Positions 57,282-64,000 of a DNA stretch of 64,000 nucleotides are shown piece by piece. The number at the start of each line of letters is the position of its first letter. Positions within the stretch are counted from its first letter, which is position 1. The stretch is from contig NZ_CP107575.1 of the NCBI RefSeq assembly GCF_025854375.1, forward strand, positions 2,666,001 through 2,730,000, given 5' to 3'. The DNA comes from Glutamicibacter sp. JL.03c (GTDB lineage Bacteria > Actinomycetota > Actinomycetes > Actinomycetales > Micrococcaceae). The position numbers were made by a program, and so were the translations under genes. Under the pieces are notes generated by a model. That model worked only from the letters and a program-made list of their open reading frames with translations. It made no database searches and was not told the origin of the DNA.

Positions 57282-58340
57282 CTACTTGGCCGCTGCTGCG
57301 TTTTCAGCAGCCTTCACGATCTTTGGAACCACGGTGTCCAAGGACCATTCCAGGGACAGCGGCGAAGCTGCCGAAATGGCCAGGGTGGCTTCATCGGTGC
57401 CTGGCAGGGCCAGCGCGTCGTTCTTCACGGCAGGGATCTGCCCGTAGAGCGGCTGGGACTTCACGATGTCCTTGGTGGTGTTTCCGGCGATGGCCGAGGA
57501 GAAGACGATGTCAGAATCCCACTCGTTGACCTTTTCCGGGGAAACGGTGAAGAAGAAGGTGTCCTTGGCGGCGTTCTTCTGCACGTAGTCAGCCTGCGTC
57601 ATGCCCAGTGCGGTAAGGAAGCGCGGGCGGGTGTCGCCTTCGGAGTAGACGTAGGCGGTATCCGGTGCCGAGAGGTCGGCGGCGATGAAGCTGGTGTCCT
57701 TGAGCACTGGGTTCTCTTCGCCCACCTTGGCCAAATCGCCCTCGATCTTTTCGATCAGCGCGTCGGCTTCTTCTTCCTTGCCCAGCATCTGGCCGGCGGC
57801 TTCGGTGACGTCCTGCCAGCTGGTCAGGTAGTTCGGCTCAATCGGGCCGACGACCGGGGCGATTTCCTGCAGCTTCTCGTACTGTTCCTTCTTCAGGCCC
57901 GAGTAAGGGGCGAAGATGACATCCGGCTTGGTCTTGGCAATCGCGGTGTAGTCGGGATCATCACCGGTGGCGAACTGCACTGGCGCCTTTTCGGAGCCGA
58001 TGGAAGCGTCCAGCTTGGCCAGCGCTTCATCCTTCCACGCAGTCGAGTTGTTCTCGTTCTGGCCGTAGGCGTCGGTGTCCATGCCGACCGGCACGGTATC
58101 AAGGGCCAGCAGGGTGTCGGCGTTGACCCACGAGATGGTGGCGACGCGCTCTGGGGCCTTGTCGATGGTGGTTTCACCATAGATGTTCTTGATGGTGACC
58201 GGGGTGAAGTCCGCTGCGGACTTGGCCGATGCATCCGCCGAGGAATCTGCGGAGTTGCTGGCTGAACCGCAGGCGGTCAGGCTCAACGCGAGGATTGCGG
58301 TGGACGCGGCGAAGATCCCGGCGCGACGTGAAATTTTCAT
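57282..58340 (-). CDS. Iron siderophore ABC substrate-binding lipoprotein
   Basis: This 352-residue FecB/FepB-type binding protein captures ferric siderophore outside the cell. The signal peptide ends in LSLTAC. The family's IKNIYGETTIDKAPERVATISWVNADTLLAL opens the first lobe and TKPDVIFAPYSGLKKEQYEKL continues it. The C-terminal helix ends VVPKIVKAAENAAAAK. It is separated from its permease operon by the MBL gene. A strong IdeR/DtxR-type box lies 50 bp upstream of the ATG, so it should be repressed by iron. Confidence 0.92.
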   Translation of the reverse strand: MKISRRAGIFAASTAILALSLTACGSASNSADSSADASAKSAADFTPVTIKNIYGETTIDKAPERVATISWVNADTLLALDTVPVGMDTDAYGQNENNSTAWKDEALAKLDASIGSEKAPVQFATGDDPDYTAIAKTKPDVIFAPYSGLKKEQYEKLQEIAPVVGPIEPNYLTSWQDVTEAAGQMLGKEEEADALIEKIEGDLAKVGEENPVLKDTSFIAADLSAPDTAYVYSEGDTRPRFLTALGMTQADYVQKNAAKDTFFFTVSPEKVNEWDSDIVFSSAIAGNTTKDIVKSQPLYGQIPAVKNDALALPGTDEATLAISAASPLSLEWSLDTVVPKIVKAAENAAAAK

Positions 58341-58389
58341 GGGTCGGTGATTCCAGACTATGCGAGGTTCTGTAAACATGTCGGCCTGA

Positions 58390-58408
58390 ATAGGTTAGGT
58401 TTACCTAT
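58390..58408 (-). promoter_or_regulatory. IdeR/DtxR-type iron box
   Basis: ATAGGTTAGGTTTACCTAT matches the IdeR/DtxR consensus TTAGGTTAGGCTAACCTAA at 15 of 19 positions and is nearly palindromic. It lies 50 bp upstream of the siderophore-binding protein gene, where bound repressor would block transcription when iron is plentiful. Confidence 0.85.
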
Positions 58409-58531
58409 CCGAGCCGTATGCCACAATACGCGGTGGGCCCATCAATACGCAACACGGAACGTATCTAATCACCGATCCAGAAGTGAAGCTAACCACACAT
58501 GGGCCACTTCCAGCCGTTTTGACCTCGGATT

Positions 58532-59857
58532 TTATTCTCTAGTCGCTAGCAATCGACCCGGATTAGCCACCGTAATTGACGCGCGCACCAGTGCTACTCC
58601 AAGTAACACGACGACAATAACGGTGATCACGGTCAACGGGCTGAAGATCACGGCCATGCCCGCCAGCGGCAGGACCAGAACGGTGGAGGCGACGGCAAAA
58701 GCAACGGACGCCGCCAGCGCCGGAATCATCAGCGACTTGATTCGCGCCGTGTTCATGGTCCCCCACTCCATGCCCAAACGATGCAGGCCGGAATAGAGTT
58801 CAGCGCGGTCAAAGGTGCCCGCACTTTGCGCAATGGCCGAAGACGCGGCCACGCAGATGAAGGTGATTGCCAGGGTCACCAGAACGCCGGTCAAGATATC
58901 GCCAGGCAGATAGTCATACCAGCTGTTGCTGGATTCCTGGGCCGGAGAGCCCTTCATCATTGCCGCCCCGCTGCCGCCAACCACAGCCACGAAGGAAGCC
59001 ATTGCCACACCGGAGACCTGCCGCCAGGACTCTGCAGGATTTTCCAGGATCATCCGGGCGGCCAGCAGCTGTTGCGGAGTCTCGGCTTTTTTGAGCTTGC
59101 TCTGCCCCACCTTGGACACCAGATACGGTCCCACAAGATTCAGCACCAGCAAGCCAAGGCCGAAACCGATGATAATCACCGCCAGCATCGTCGCGATGCC
59201 CTGGGCCACCATTCCGAGATTGGAGAAGACCAGGCACAGGAGCAGGACGCCGCCCACGGTGATCACCGCGCGCAGCCAGCTAGGCACGGGGACACGGCGA
59301 CGCGTGGCCACTGCCAAGGGAGTGATCATGAGCTTGCGCAGGCCGGCTGCCGCGCTGAGCGCCGAGAGCACAATGACTGCGACTACTGCAATCGCCAGGA
59401 CCCAGACCGGCAGATAGATGGCCATTCCGATAGGCGCACCCTGGAATGGGATCAGTGATGCCGCCGGAGCGCACGCCAAGTAGAGAACCACGCCGGCGAG
59501 CGCGCCAGCCAAGGCCGTCCCGGCTGCCTGCGTGATGGCCACCAGGCTGATCTGTGGACCGGTGGCACCCAGCAGGCGCAGCGAGGACAGCGCCCGATCA
59601 TTGGCTCGCGCCGAGAGCCGGGCGGCGGCGGAGCCGAGGACCATCAGCGGCACAACCAGCAGCACCACGGCCAACCCGGCAAGGGGCAGATAGGCGCCCT
59701 GCGCTTCTGCCTCGAAGCTGGTGAATGAGTAGGCGCCGCCCAGGACAATCAGCAGGATCGCACTGACCAGGGCATAGGCGCTGACGGTCAGGATCTGCGG
59801 AGCCCGTCGGGATTTGGCAGGCCGTCCGAGCAGCCAGGCAAGATGCAGGATGTTCAT
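58532..59857 (-). CDS. FtsX-like ABC permease
   Basis: This 441-residue membrane protein has two FtsX-like domains, each starting with a predicted cytoplasmic helix: SAAARLSARANDRALSSLRLLGATGPQ and FDRAELYSGLHRLGMEWGTMNTARIK. About eight hydrophobic segments follow these. Its ATG overlaps the end of the ATPase gene by four bases (ATGA), so the two genes form a transporter. Such pairs export peptides or lipids or act in bacitracin-like stress responses; no sensor kinase is nearby. Confidence 0.87.
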   Translation of the reverse strand: MNILHLAWLLGRPAKSRRAPQILTVSAYALVSAILLIVLGGAYSFTSFEAEAQGAYLPLAGLAVVLLVVPLMVLGSAAARLSARANDRALSSLRLLGATGPQISLVAITQAAGTALAGALAGVVLYLACAPAASLIPFQGAPIGMAIYLPVWVLAIAVVAVIVLSALSAAAGLRKLMITPLAVATRRRVPVPSWLRAVITVGGVLLLCLVFSNLGMVAQGIATMLAVIIIGFGLGLLVLNLVGPYLVSKVGQSKLKKAETPQQLLAARMILENPAESWRQVSGVAMASFVAVVGGSGAAMMKGSPAQESSNSWYDYLPGDILTGVLVTLAITFICVAASSAIAQSAGTFDRAELYSGLHRLGMEWGTMNTARIKSLMIPALAASVAFAVASTVLVLPLAGMAVIFSPLTVITVIVVVLLGVALVRASITVANPGRLLATRE

Positions 59858-60594
59858 CGCACTTCCCCGCCCATTGCGCTGGTGCCACGGCGGCTGTCGC
59901 TGACCAACTGGCCGTCATGCAGTTTCACCACACGGTCGCACTTGGCTGCCACCGAAGGGTCATGGGTCACCATGACCAGGGATTTGCCTTGGCCGACAGT
60001 GCAATCCAGCAGGGTATCAAGCACCTCGGTGCCGGTGGCGGAATCCAAGGCGCCGGTGGGTTCATCGGCAAAGACCACCATGGCGCCGGTTACCTGAGCT
60101 CGGGCGATGGCTACTCGCTGCATCTGCCCGCCGGAGAGCTGTCCGATGCGCCGCTGCTCCAGGCCCGCCAGTCCCAGCGCGGCCAGTGCCTGGCCAGCGT
60201 GGGTGATGGCAGTTGAGCGCGGGGTGCCGTTGATCATTAACGCCATGGCCACGTTTTCTTCAGCGGTGAGTTCTGGAATCAGCAGGCCCGATTGGAAGAC
60301 GAACCCGAAACTCTGGCGTCGCAGCTTGGTCCGCGCCTTGTCGGCGAGCTGTTGGATGTCTACCGGCTGCGTTCCCGGCAGGCTGAGCATCAGGCTTCCC
60401 GCGTCAGCAAGCTCGATGCCGGCCAGCGCATGGAGCAGGGTTGATTTGCCGGAACCTGACGGGCCCATGATCGCCAGGGATTCGCCGAAGGAGATGTCGA
60501 GGTTGACGCCGTTCAAGGCGGTGGTGGAGCCGAAGCTCCGGCACAGGTTCTGGGCATGGAGGACCGGTGGATGACCAAAGGAATTTTCAAGCAT
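59854..60594 (-). CDS. LolD/MacB-type ABC ATPase
   Basis: This 246-residue ATPase has Walker A GPSGSGKSTLL, signature QLSGGQMQRVAIARA, Walker B VVFADEPTGALDS and switch His VMVTHDPSVA. The DEPTGALD form is typical of MacB/LolD ATPases that work with FtsX-like permeases. Its stop overlaps the permease start. It has its own promoter region opposite the small thioredoxin-fold gene. Confidence 0.9.
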   Translation of the reverse strand: MLENSFGHPPVLHAQNLCRSFGSTTALNGVNLDISFGESLAIMGPSGSGKSTLLHALAGIELADAGSLMLSLPGTQPVDIQQLADKARTKLRRQSFGFVFQSGLLIPELTAEENVAMALMINGTPRSTAITHAGQALAALGLAGLEQRRIGQLSGGQMQRVAIARAQVTGAMVVFADEPTGALDSATGTEVLDTLLDCTVGQGKSLVMVTHDPSVAAKCDRVVKLHDGQLVSDSRRGTSAMGGEVR

Positions 60595-60723
60595 GCTTCA
60601 ATGTTTTCAATATGGTCCCCCGCGCACATCGGCGCGCAGGGCGAAGTCGCTCCTGGTCAGGGTCATCCCATGGTAGGAGCGCCGCCGTCTCGAACCAGTA
60701 CTCCAGGAGTTCTTGAACAGCCC

Positions 60724-60984
60724 ATGAAATTGGAACTGTATACGCAGCCCTTCTGCGCTGGGTGCATCCGCACCCGGCAAACCGTGGCGCGTGCCCAGAA
60801 GCTCCTGCCTGATCTGCAGGTGGAGGAAGTCAATGTGGTTGAGCAGGTTGAGCGCGGCGAGGAATTGGGCATCACCAGCACCCCGGTGATCAGGTTGCTG
60901 CAAGGTGAAACCGAAAAATTCCGGGCCAGCGATACGCCCACGCTGCCCCAGCTTTTGACGGCCATTGCCCGCGCCAGCGACTAG
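60724..60984 (+). CDS. Small thioredoxin/glutaredoxin-fold protein
   Basis: This 86-residue protein has the redox motif CAGC in MKLELYTQPFCAGCIRTRQTVA, the cis-Pro in ITSTPVIRLLQG, and the length of a one-domain glutaredoxin/NrdH-like or thiosulfide-type protein. It may act as a mycoredoxin-like reductant, though the motif is CxxC with Ala-Gly rather than CxYC. ATG 60724 is best supported by the fold; an upstream in-frame ATG at 60670 adds an unlikely tail. Confidence 0.8.
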   Translation: MKLELYTQPFCAGCIRTRQTVARAQKLLPDLQVEEVNVVEQVERGEELGITSTPVIRLLQGETEKFRASDTPTLPQLLTAIARASD

Positions 60985-61048
60985 TCTCACGTGAATCCAG
61001 AACCCGAGATGCACGGCTCTGCCGTGTTTATGGGGAAGAATAGATCAA

Positions 61049-61693
61049 GTGATAACTGTGCCAGGTGTTGAACATGAGTGTTTCCAGCGTGTCTTAGCTG
61101 ACTCATCCAATCGCATCGAATGGCTCAGGGCACGAGCGCAGGGCATCACGGCCACCGACGTCGCCAAGCTCTCCACCGAGAAGTCCATCAAGAACGCCGC
61201 CTGGGACAAGCTCTACGGCAATGGATTCTCCGGCAATCCCTACACCGACCACGGCCGCAAACGCGAACCGGTCATCGCGGCATGGGTCCAAGAGAACTTC
61301 AATATCTTTCCTTCCTCCCAGCTGTTCCACGCACAGCATTCCAGACTTCACCTGGCTACCCCCGACGGCCTGGGCTTTGACGCATCAGGGGCTCCGGTTT
61401 TGTCGGAAATCAAAACCACCAACAAACCCTTCAAGAAGATCCCCAAGAACTACCTGCGCCAGATCCTCTGGCAGCAACATGTCATTGGCGCTGAACGCAC
61501 GCTGTTCGTTTGGGAAGAGCACCAGGATTTTGTACCGGTCCGCGCCGTTCCCGAGTACCTGTGGGTAGAGCGGGATGATGATTTGATCCAGGACTTGATC
61601 GACAAGGCTGAAGCCCTGATCACCGCTTTGCGCGAGGCGACCGCGAGGCAAGAGCGCTATAACGATTACGGGCCTGCCGCCCTGCGCCTCTAG
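61049..61693 (+). CDS. YqaJ-type viral recombinase/exonuclease-family protein
   Basis: This 214-residue protein has the YqaJ nuclease fold (lambda-exonuclease-like). Motifs are WLRARAQGITATDVAKL at the N-terminus, HGRKREPVIAAW with the conserved Glu, DGLGFDASGAPVLSEIKTT with the Asp and Glu-X-Lys, and YLRQILWQQHV with the Gln. The GTG start has GGGGAAG 10 bases upstream. No recombinase partner or phage gene is close, so it is a chromosomal copy of unknown role. A terminator follows. Confidence 0.82.
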   Translation: MITVPGVEHECFQRVLADSSNRIEWLRARAQGITATDVAKLSTEKSIKNAAWDKLYGNGFSGNPYTDHGRKREPVIAAWVQENFNIFPSSQLFHAQHSRLHLATPDGLGFDASGAPVLSEIKTTNKPFKKIPKNYLRQILWQQHVIGAERTLFVWEEHQDFVPVRAVPEYLWVERDDDLIQDLIDKAEALITALREATARQERYNDYGPAALRL

Positions 61694-61713
61694 ATTCTTC
61701 GATAACCGCAAAG

Positions 61714-61760
61714 ATCCTCGGGAACCATCAACGTCGAATGATGGTTTCCGAGGATTTTTT
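61714..61760 (+). terminator. Intrinsic terminator after the YqaJ-type gene
   Basis: ATCCTCGGGAACCATCA pairs with TGATGGTTTCCGAGGAT with one wobble, over an 8-base loop, followed by TTTTTT. It separates two convergent genes. Confidence 0.9.
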
Positions 61761-61782
61761 GCGTTGCCGTCAACGGACCTGG

Positions 61783-62877
61783 CTAGGCAGGAGTGGTGGG
61801 TACGATCCGTGGATCAGGCAGGCATTCGGGGTAGCTTTCGAGCAACTCCCCCAACAGCTTTTCGCGGATCATATTCCGCAAGCCCCACAGGTCCCCAGCA
61901 TTGCGGGCAGAGAGGTAAATGGCCACCGTTTGCAGTCCGTTTTGCGCGTCGGTAACGAGCAGCTCGTTGTCGCGGCCATCCCACAAATCCGAGGACTCCA
62001 GCAGCTCAGTGGTGCGCTGACGCAGATAGTCAATCGGGGCGTTGAGCTTGAGTTGCAGGGCCACGTTGCCGGAGATCTCCGTGCTGCGCCGTGACCAGTT
62101 CTCAAATGGAGTCGTGGTGAAGTAGGTGGAAGGCAGGATCATCCGGCGGCCGTCAAGGAGCAGGACAACCACGTAGGACAAGGTGATTTCCTCTACGGTG
62201 CCACGCTCGCCTTCAACCACCACGGTGTCATCCACGCGAATGGAATCGGTGAAAGCCACCTGCAGTCCAGCGAAGACATTGGCCAGCGTGGACTGGACAG
62301 CCAAACCGACCACCACCGAAGCCAAACCAGCTGAGGCGAGCAGTCCGGCGCCCAAGGCCCTGACCTGTTCGATTGTCAGCAGGACGGCTGCCACGGCCAG
62401 GATGCACAGCACTGCGATAAGCACCCGGCGCATCAGGCCAACCTGGGTTTGCACCTTGGCCAGTCGTCGCCCGGGGCCGAATTTCGCTTCGAAGCGGGAG
62501 ATCATGCCGGCTTCGATGACGCGGACCAATTTGATGATGAACCAGGTCAAGAACATCACCAGGATGATGAGGATGACGAATTGCCATGGGTTGTACCAGT
62601 CACGGTTGTGATAGAAGAACGCGAAAGCGGACTTGGCAACGATGGAGGTGATCAGTCCAAAAAATGGAAGGCGGGTGGCCTTCACATCCGCCTCGTCCAC
62701 GCCGATTCGACGCAGGGTGCGGCGGGCGATGGCACTGAATACAAAAGCCAGGATCGCCGCGAAGACCGCGCCGGCCAGAAGCACGGCCCAGAATTGCAGC
62801 GACACGGGCAGGAAGCTGGAAACGCTGATGACTTCCTCGACAGTCTCGTTTAGAGGTTCAACGGGGTTTGGTGACAT
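61783..62877 (-). CDS. MscS-family mechanosensitive channel
   Basis: This 364-residue membrane protein has four to five transmembrane segments. Its pore-lining helix LGAGLLASAGLASVVVGLAVQSTLANVFAGL and the beta-domain opening QVAFTDSIRVDDTVVVEGERGTVEEITLSYV are typical of MscS. It would release solutes under hypo-osmotic shock. The C-terminal domain ends without extra domains. It is divergent from a small Cys-containing frame, 16 bp apart. Confidence 0.88.
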   Translation of the reverse strand: MSPNPVEPLNETVEEVISVSSFLPVSLQFWAVLLAGAVFAAILAFVFSAIARRTLRRIGVDEADVKATRLPFFGLITSIVAKSAFAFFYHNRDWYNPWQFVILIILVMFLTWFIIKLVRVIEAGMISRFEAKFGPGRRLAKVQTQVGLMRRVLIAVLCILAVAAVLLTIEQVRALGAGLLASAGLASVVVGLAVQSTLANVFAGLQVAFTDSIRVDDTVVVEGERGTVEEITLSYVVVLLLDGRRMILPSTYFTTTPFENWSRRSTEISGNVALQLKLNAPIDYLRQRTTELLESSDLWDGRDNELLVTDAQNGLQTVAIYLSARNAGDLWGLRNMIREKLLGELLESYPECLPDPRIVPTTPA

Positions 62878-62893
62878 GCTTAAAGGATGTCAT

Positions 62894-63064
62894 ATGGCAC
62901 TAGATAAATGCTGTGCAGGACCTTGTCCCAAGCCCGAAAACAGCGCGGATTCAAGCGGTCCTGATCACAGTGGATTAGCTACGCTGAAAGCAGGAAGAAC
63001 TACATCGACGCCTGCCGCAGGTTCGTGGGCAGGCGGATGGCGTTTTGCGTGTCCTTGTGCGTAA
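62894..63064 (+). CDS. Candidate small Cys-rich protein
   Basis: This 56-residue frame has AAAGGA 6 bases before its ATG, a very good ribosome site. It starts MALDKCCAGPCPKPE and ends in FACPCA, with five Cys in two clusters and a Ser/Thr/Gly-rich middle. I do not recognise a family. It is divergent from mscS and 32 bp upstream of the PhzF-type gene on the same strand. It may be a real small metal- or redox-active protein, a leader, or chance. Confidence 0.35.
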   Translation: MALDKCCAGPCPKPENSADSSGPDHSGLATLKAGRTTSTPAAGSWAGGWRFACPCA

Positions 63065-63096
63065 CACCCGATCAACCTGATGATTAATGTGCCACC

Positions 63097-64000
63097 ATGC
63101 TAAGTATGAGCCGAACATTTGCTTATCAGCAGGTTGATGTCTTTGCGCCCACTGCGTTTAACGGCAATGGGCTCGGAGTCGTATTCAATGCTGACAGCCT
63201 GTCTGATAATCAGATGCAGCACTTCGCCCAGTGGCTGAATATGGCTGAGACAGTATTCTTCGTCGGCCCCACCCACGAAGAGGCCGACTACGCCATCCGC
63301 ATTTTCACTCCCAGCACGGAATTGTCCTTTGCGGGACACCCGACGCTGGGTGCTGCGCACGCGTGGCTGGAATCCGGTGGGGTGCCTGGCCCGGCCGGCC
63401 ATTTGATCCAGCAATGCGAAGCCGGACTCATTCCTGTTCGAGTGGAACGCGAAAGCACCGACAGCCATTCACGCCGGCTCGCTTTCCTGGCTCCCCCGCT
63501 GACTCGCACCGGCCCGTTGGAGCCGGACGTCCTCCAGTGGGCGATTAGCGGACTGGGGATTCACGAGGATGACGTCGTTGATCACCAGTGGCTGGTCAAC
63601 GGCCCGCAGCCGGCCGGCTTGGTCCTGCGTGACGCTGACGTGGTGCTGGGAATCGAACCTGACTACGAGGCGCTTCAAGGTCTTGAGGTGGGCGTCATCG
63701 GACCCTACACGGCATCGAGCGTAGCCCATGGCGTCTGGCAGCCGCGCGGTTCGCTGTTGCCAAGGGTTTCAGGCACGCGCGAGGAACTGCGGCCGCTGGA
63801 TTCCTCCGATCTGGAACGCTCCGAAGAACGCTTCGGTTCTGTGGTGATGCAGCCTCCAGCCGACTTCGAAGTGCGCGCCTTCGTGGCCGGCGAAGCCGTC
63901 TCCGAGGATCCGGCCACCGGGTCGCTGAATGCCGCCTTTGGCATCTGGCTGACCCAGTCCGGCTACGCCCCGCAACGCTATACGGTGCGCCAGGGAACCC
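63097..64000 (+). CDS. PhzF family isomerase-like protein (partial)
   Basis: This is the first 301 residues of a PhzF/DapF-fold protein, cut by the right edge. Typical motifs are QQVDVFAPTAFNGNGLGVVFNAD with the substrate-binding start, the conserved acidic residue in NMAETVFFV, and SFAGHPTLGAAHAW. The late VSEDPATGSLNAAFGIW is also conserved. In-frame ATGs lie at 63097 and 63106; the second fits the family start better. Most chromosomal PhzF proteins act on unknown metabolites; there is no phenazine cluster here. Confidence 0.88.
   Translation, partial: MLSMSRTFAYQQVDVFAPTAFNGNGLGVVFNADSLSDNQMQHFAQWLNMAETVFFVGPTHEEADYAIRIFTPSTELSFAGHPTLGAAHAWLESGGVPGPAGHLIQQCEAGLIPVRVERESTDSHSRRLAFLAPPLTRTGPLEPDVLQWAISGLGIHEDDVVDHQWLVNGPQPAGLVLRDADVVLGIEPDYEALQGLEVGVIGPYTASSVAHGVWQPRGSLLPRVSGTREELRPLDSSDLERSEERFGSVVMQPPADFEVRAFVAGEAVSEDPATGSLNAAFGIWLTQSGYAPQRYTVRQGT

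Noticed and set aside
61049-61693. Prophage remnant because of the YqaJ recombinase-like gene
   Set aside because: No other phage gene is close, codon use matches the neighbours, and a normal terminator follows.

Overview
This 64 kb window is ordinary chromosomal DNA from a high-GC Gram-positive bacterium. I infer a member of the Micrococcaceae, of Arthrobacter or Glutamicibacter type. The grounds are GC-rich third positions, a DUF222-HNH protein, an IdeR/DtxR-type iron box, a CDP-glycerol glycerophosphotransferase (teichoic-acid-type wall), a tandem glycine riboswitch and a Tyr-to-TPQ copper amine oxidase. I saw no rRNA, tRNA, CRISPR array, insertion sequence or prophage. The window cuts an ABC ATPase gene at its left edge and a PhzF-family gene at its right edge.

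Region 1 (1-12.8 kb) is amine and omega-amino-acid catabolism. It holds a polyamine-type ABC uptake system (ATPase and Tat lipoprotein), a divergent Lrp/AsnC regulator translationally coupled to a class III aminotransferase, an HTH-ImmA/IrrE protein, a DUF222-HNH protein, and a PucR regulator divergent from methylmalonate/malonate semialdehyde dehydrogenase and a second class III aminotransferase. A strong terminator follows, with an FAD-linked oxidase directly behind it.

Region 2 (12.8-15.6 kb) is a small accessory patch. It has a poorly conserved stretch, a stand-alone HtaA-domain protein, a tiny membrane protein, an AroE-like dehydrogenase and an Arr-type rifamycin ADP-ribosyltransferase.

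Region 3 (15.6-26.2 kb) is the core amine-oxidation locus. On the minus strand are TetR, AraC (FeaR-like), an APC permease and an aldehyde dehydrogenase. Divergent from them are a copper amine oxidase with a Cys-rich tail and an overlapping His-rich membrane protein. Next comes an operon of an FAD amine oxidase, a cupin and an aminobutyraldehyde-type dehydrogenase, behind a palindrome and a structured leader. The logic is import, oxidation of amine to aldehyde, and oxidation of aldehyde to acid.

Region 4 (26.2-35 kb) is housekeeping: glycerophosphotransferase, an orphan zinc-binding lipoprotein behind YibE/F, a CPBP protease, an eRF1-like protein, an OYE-type flavoenzyme, and MgtE with a candidate leader peptide in its 5' region.

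Region 5 (35-43 kb) is glycine/serine metabolism: a tandem glycine riboswitch reads into gcvP-gcvT-gcvH-glyA, followed by a separate sdaA unit. Region 6 (43-52.4 kb) has two hydrolases, an APC permease, an RNase HI fusion, a glutathionyl-hydroquinone-reductase-like protein with a divergent MarR and a clear operator palindrome, and an ABC exporter with its own divergent MarR. Region 7 (52.4-64 kb) is siderophore uptake (two FecCD permeases and an unusual ATPase fused to a siderophore-interacting reductase, with a separate IdeR-boxed binding protein), a LolD/FtsX-type exporter, a small thioredoxin-fold protein, a YqaJ nuclease, an MscS channel and PhzF.
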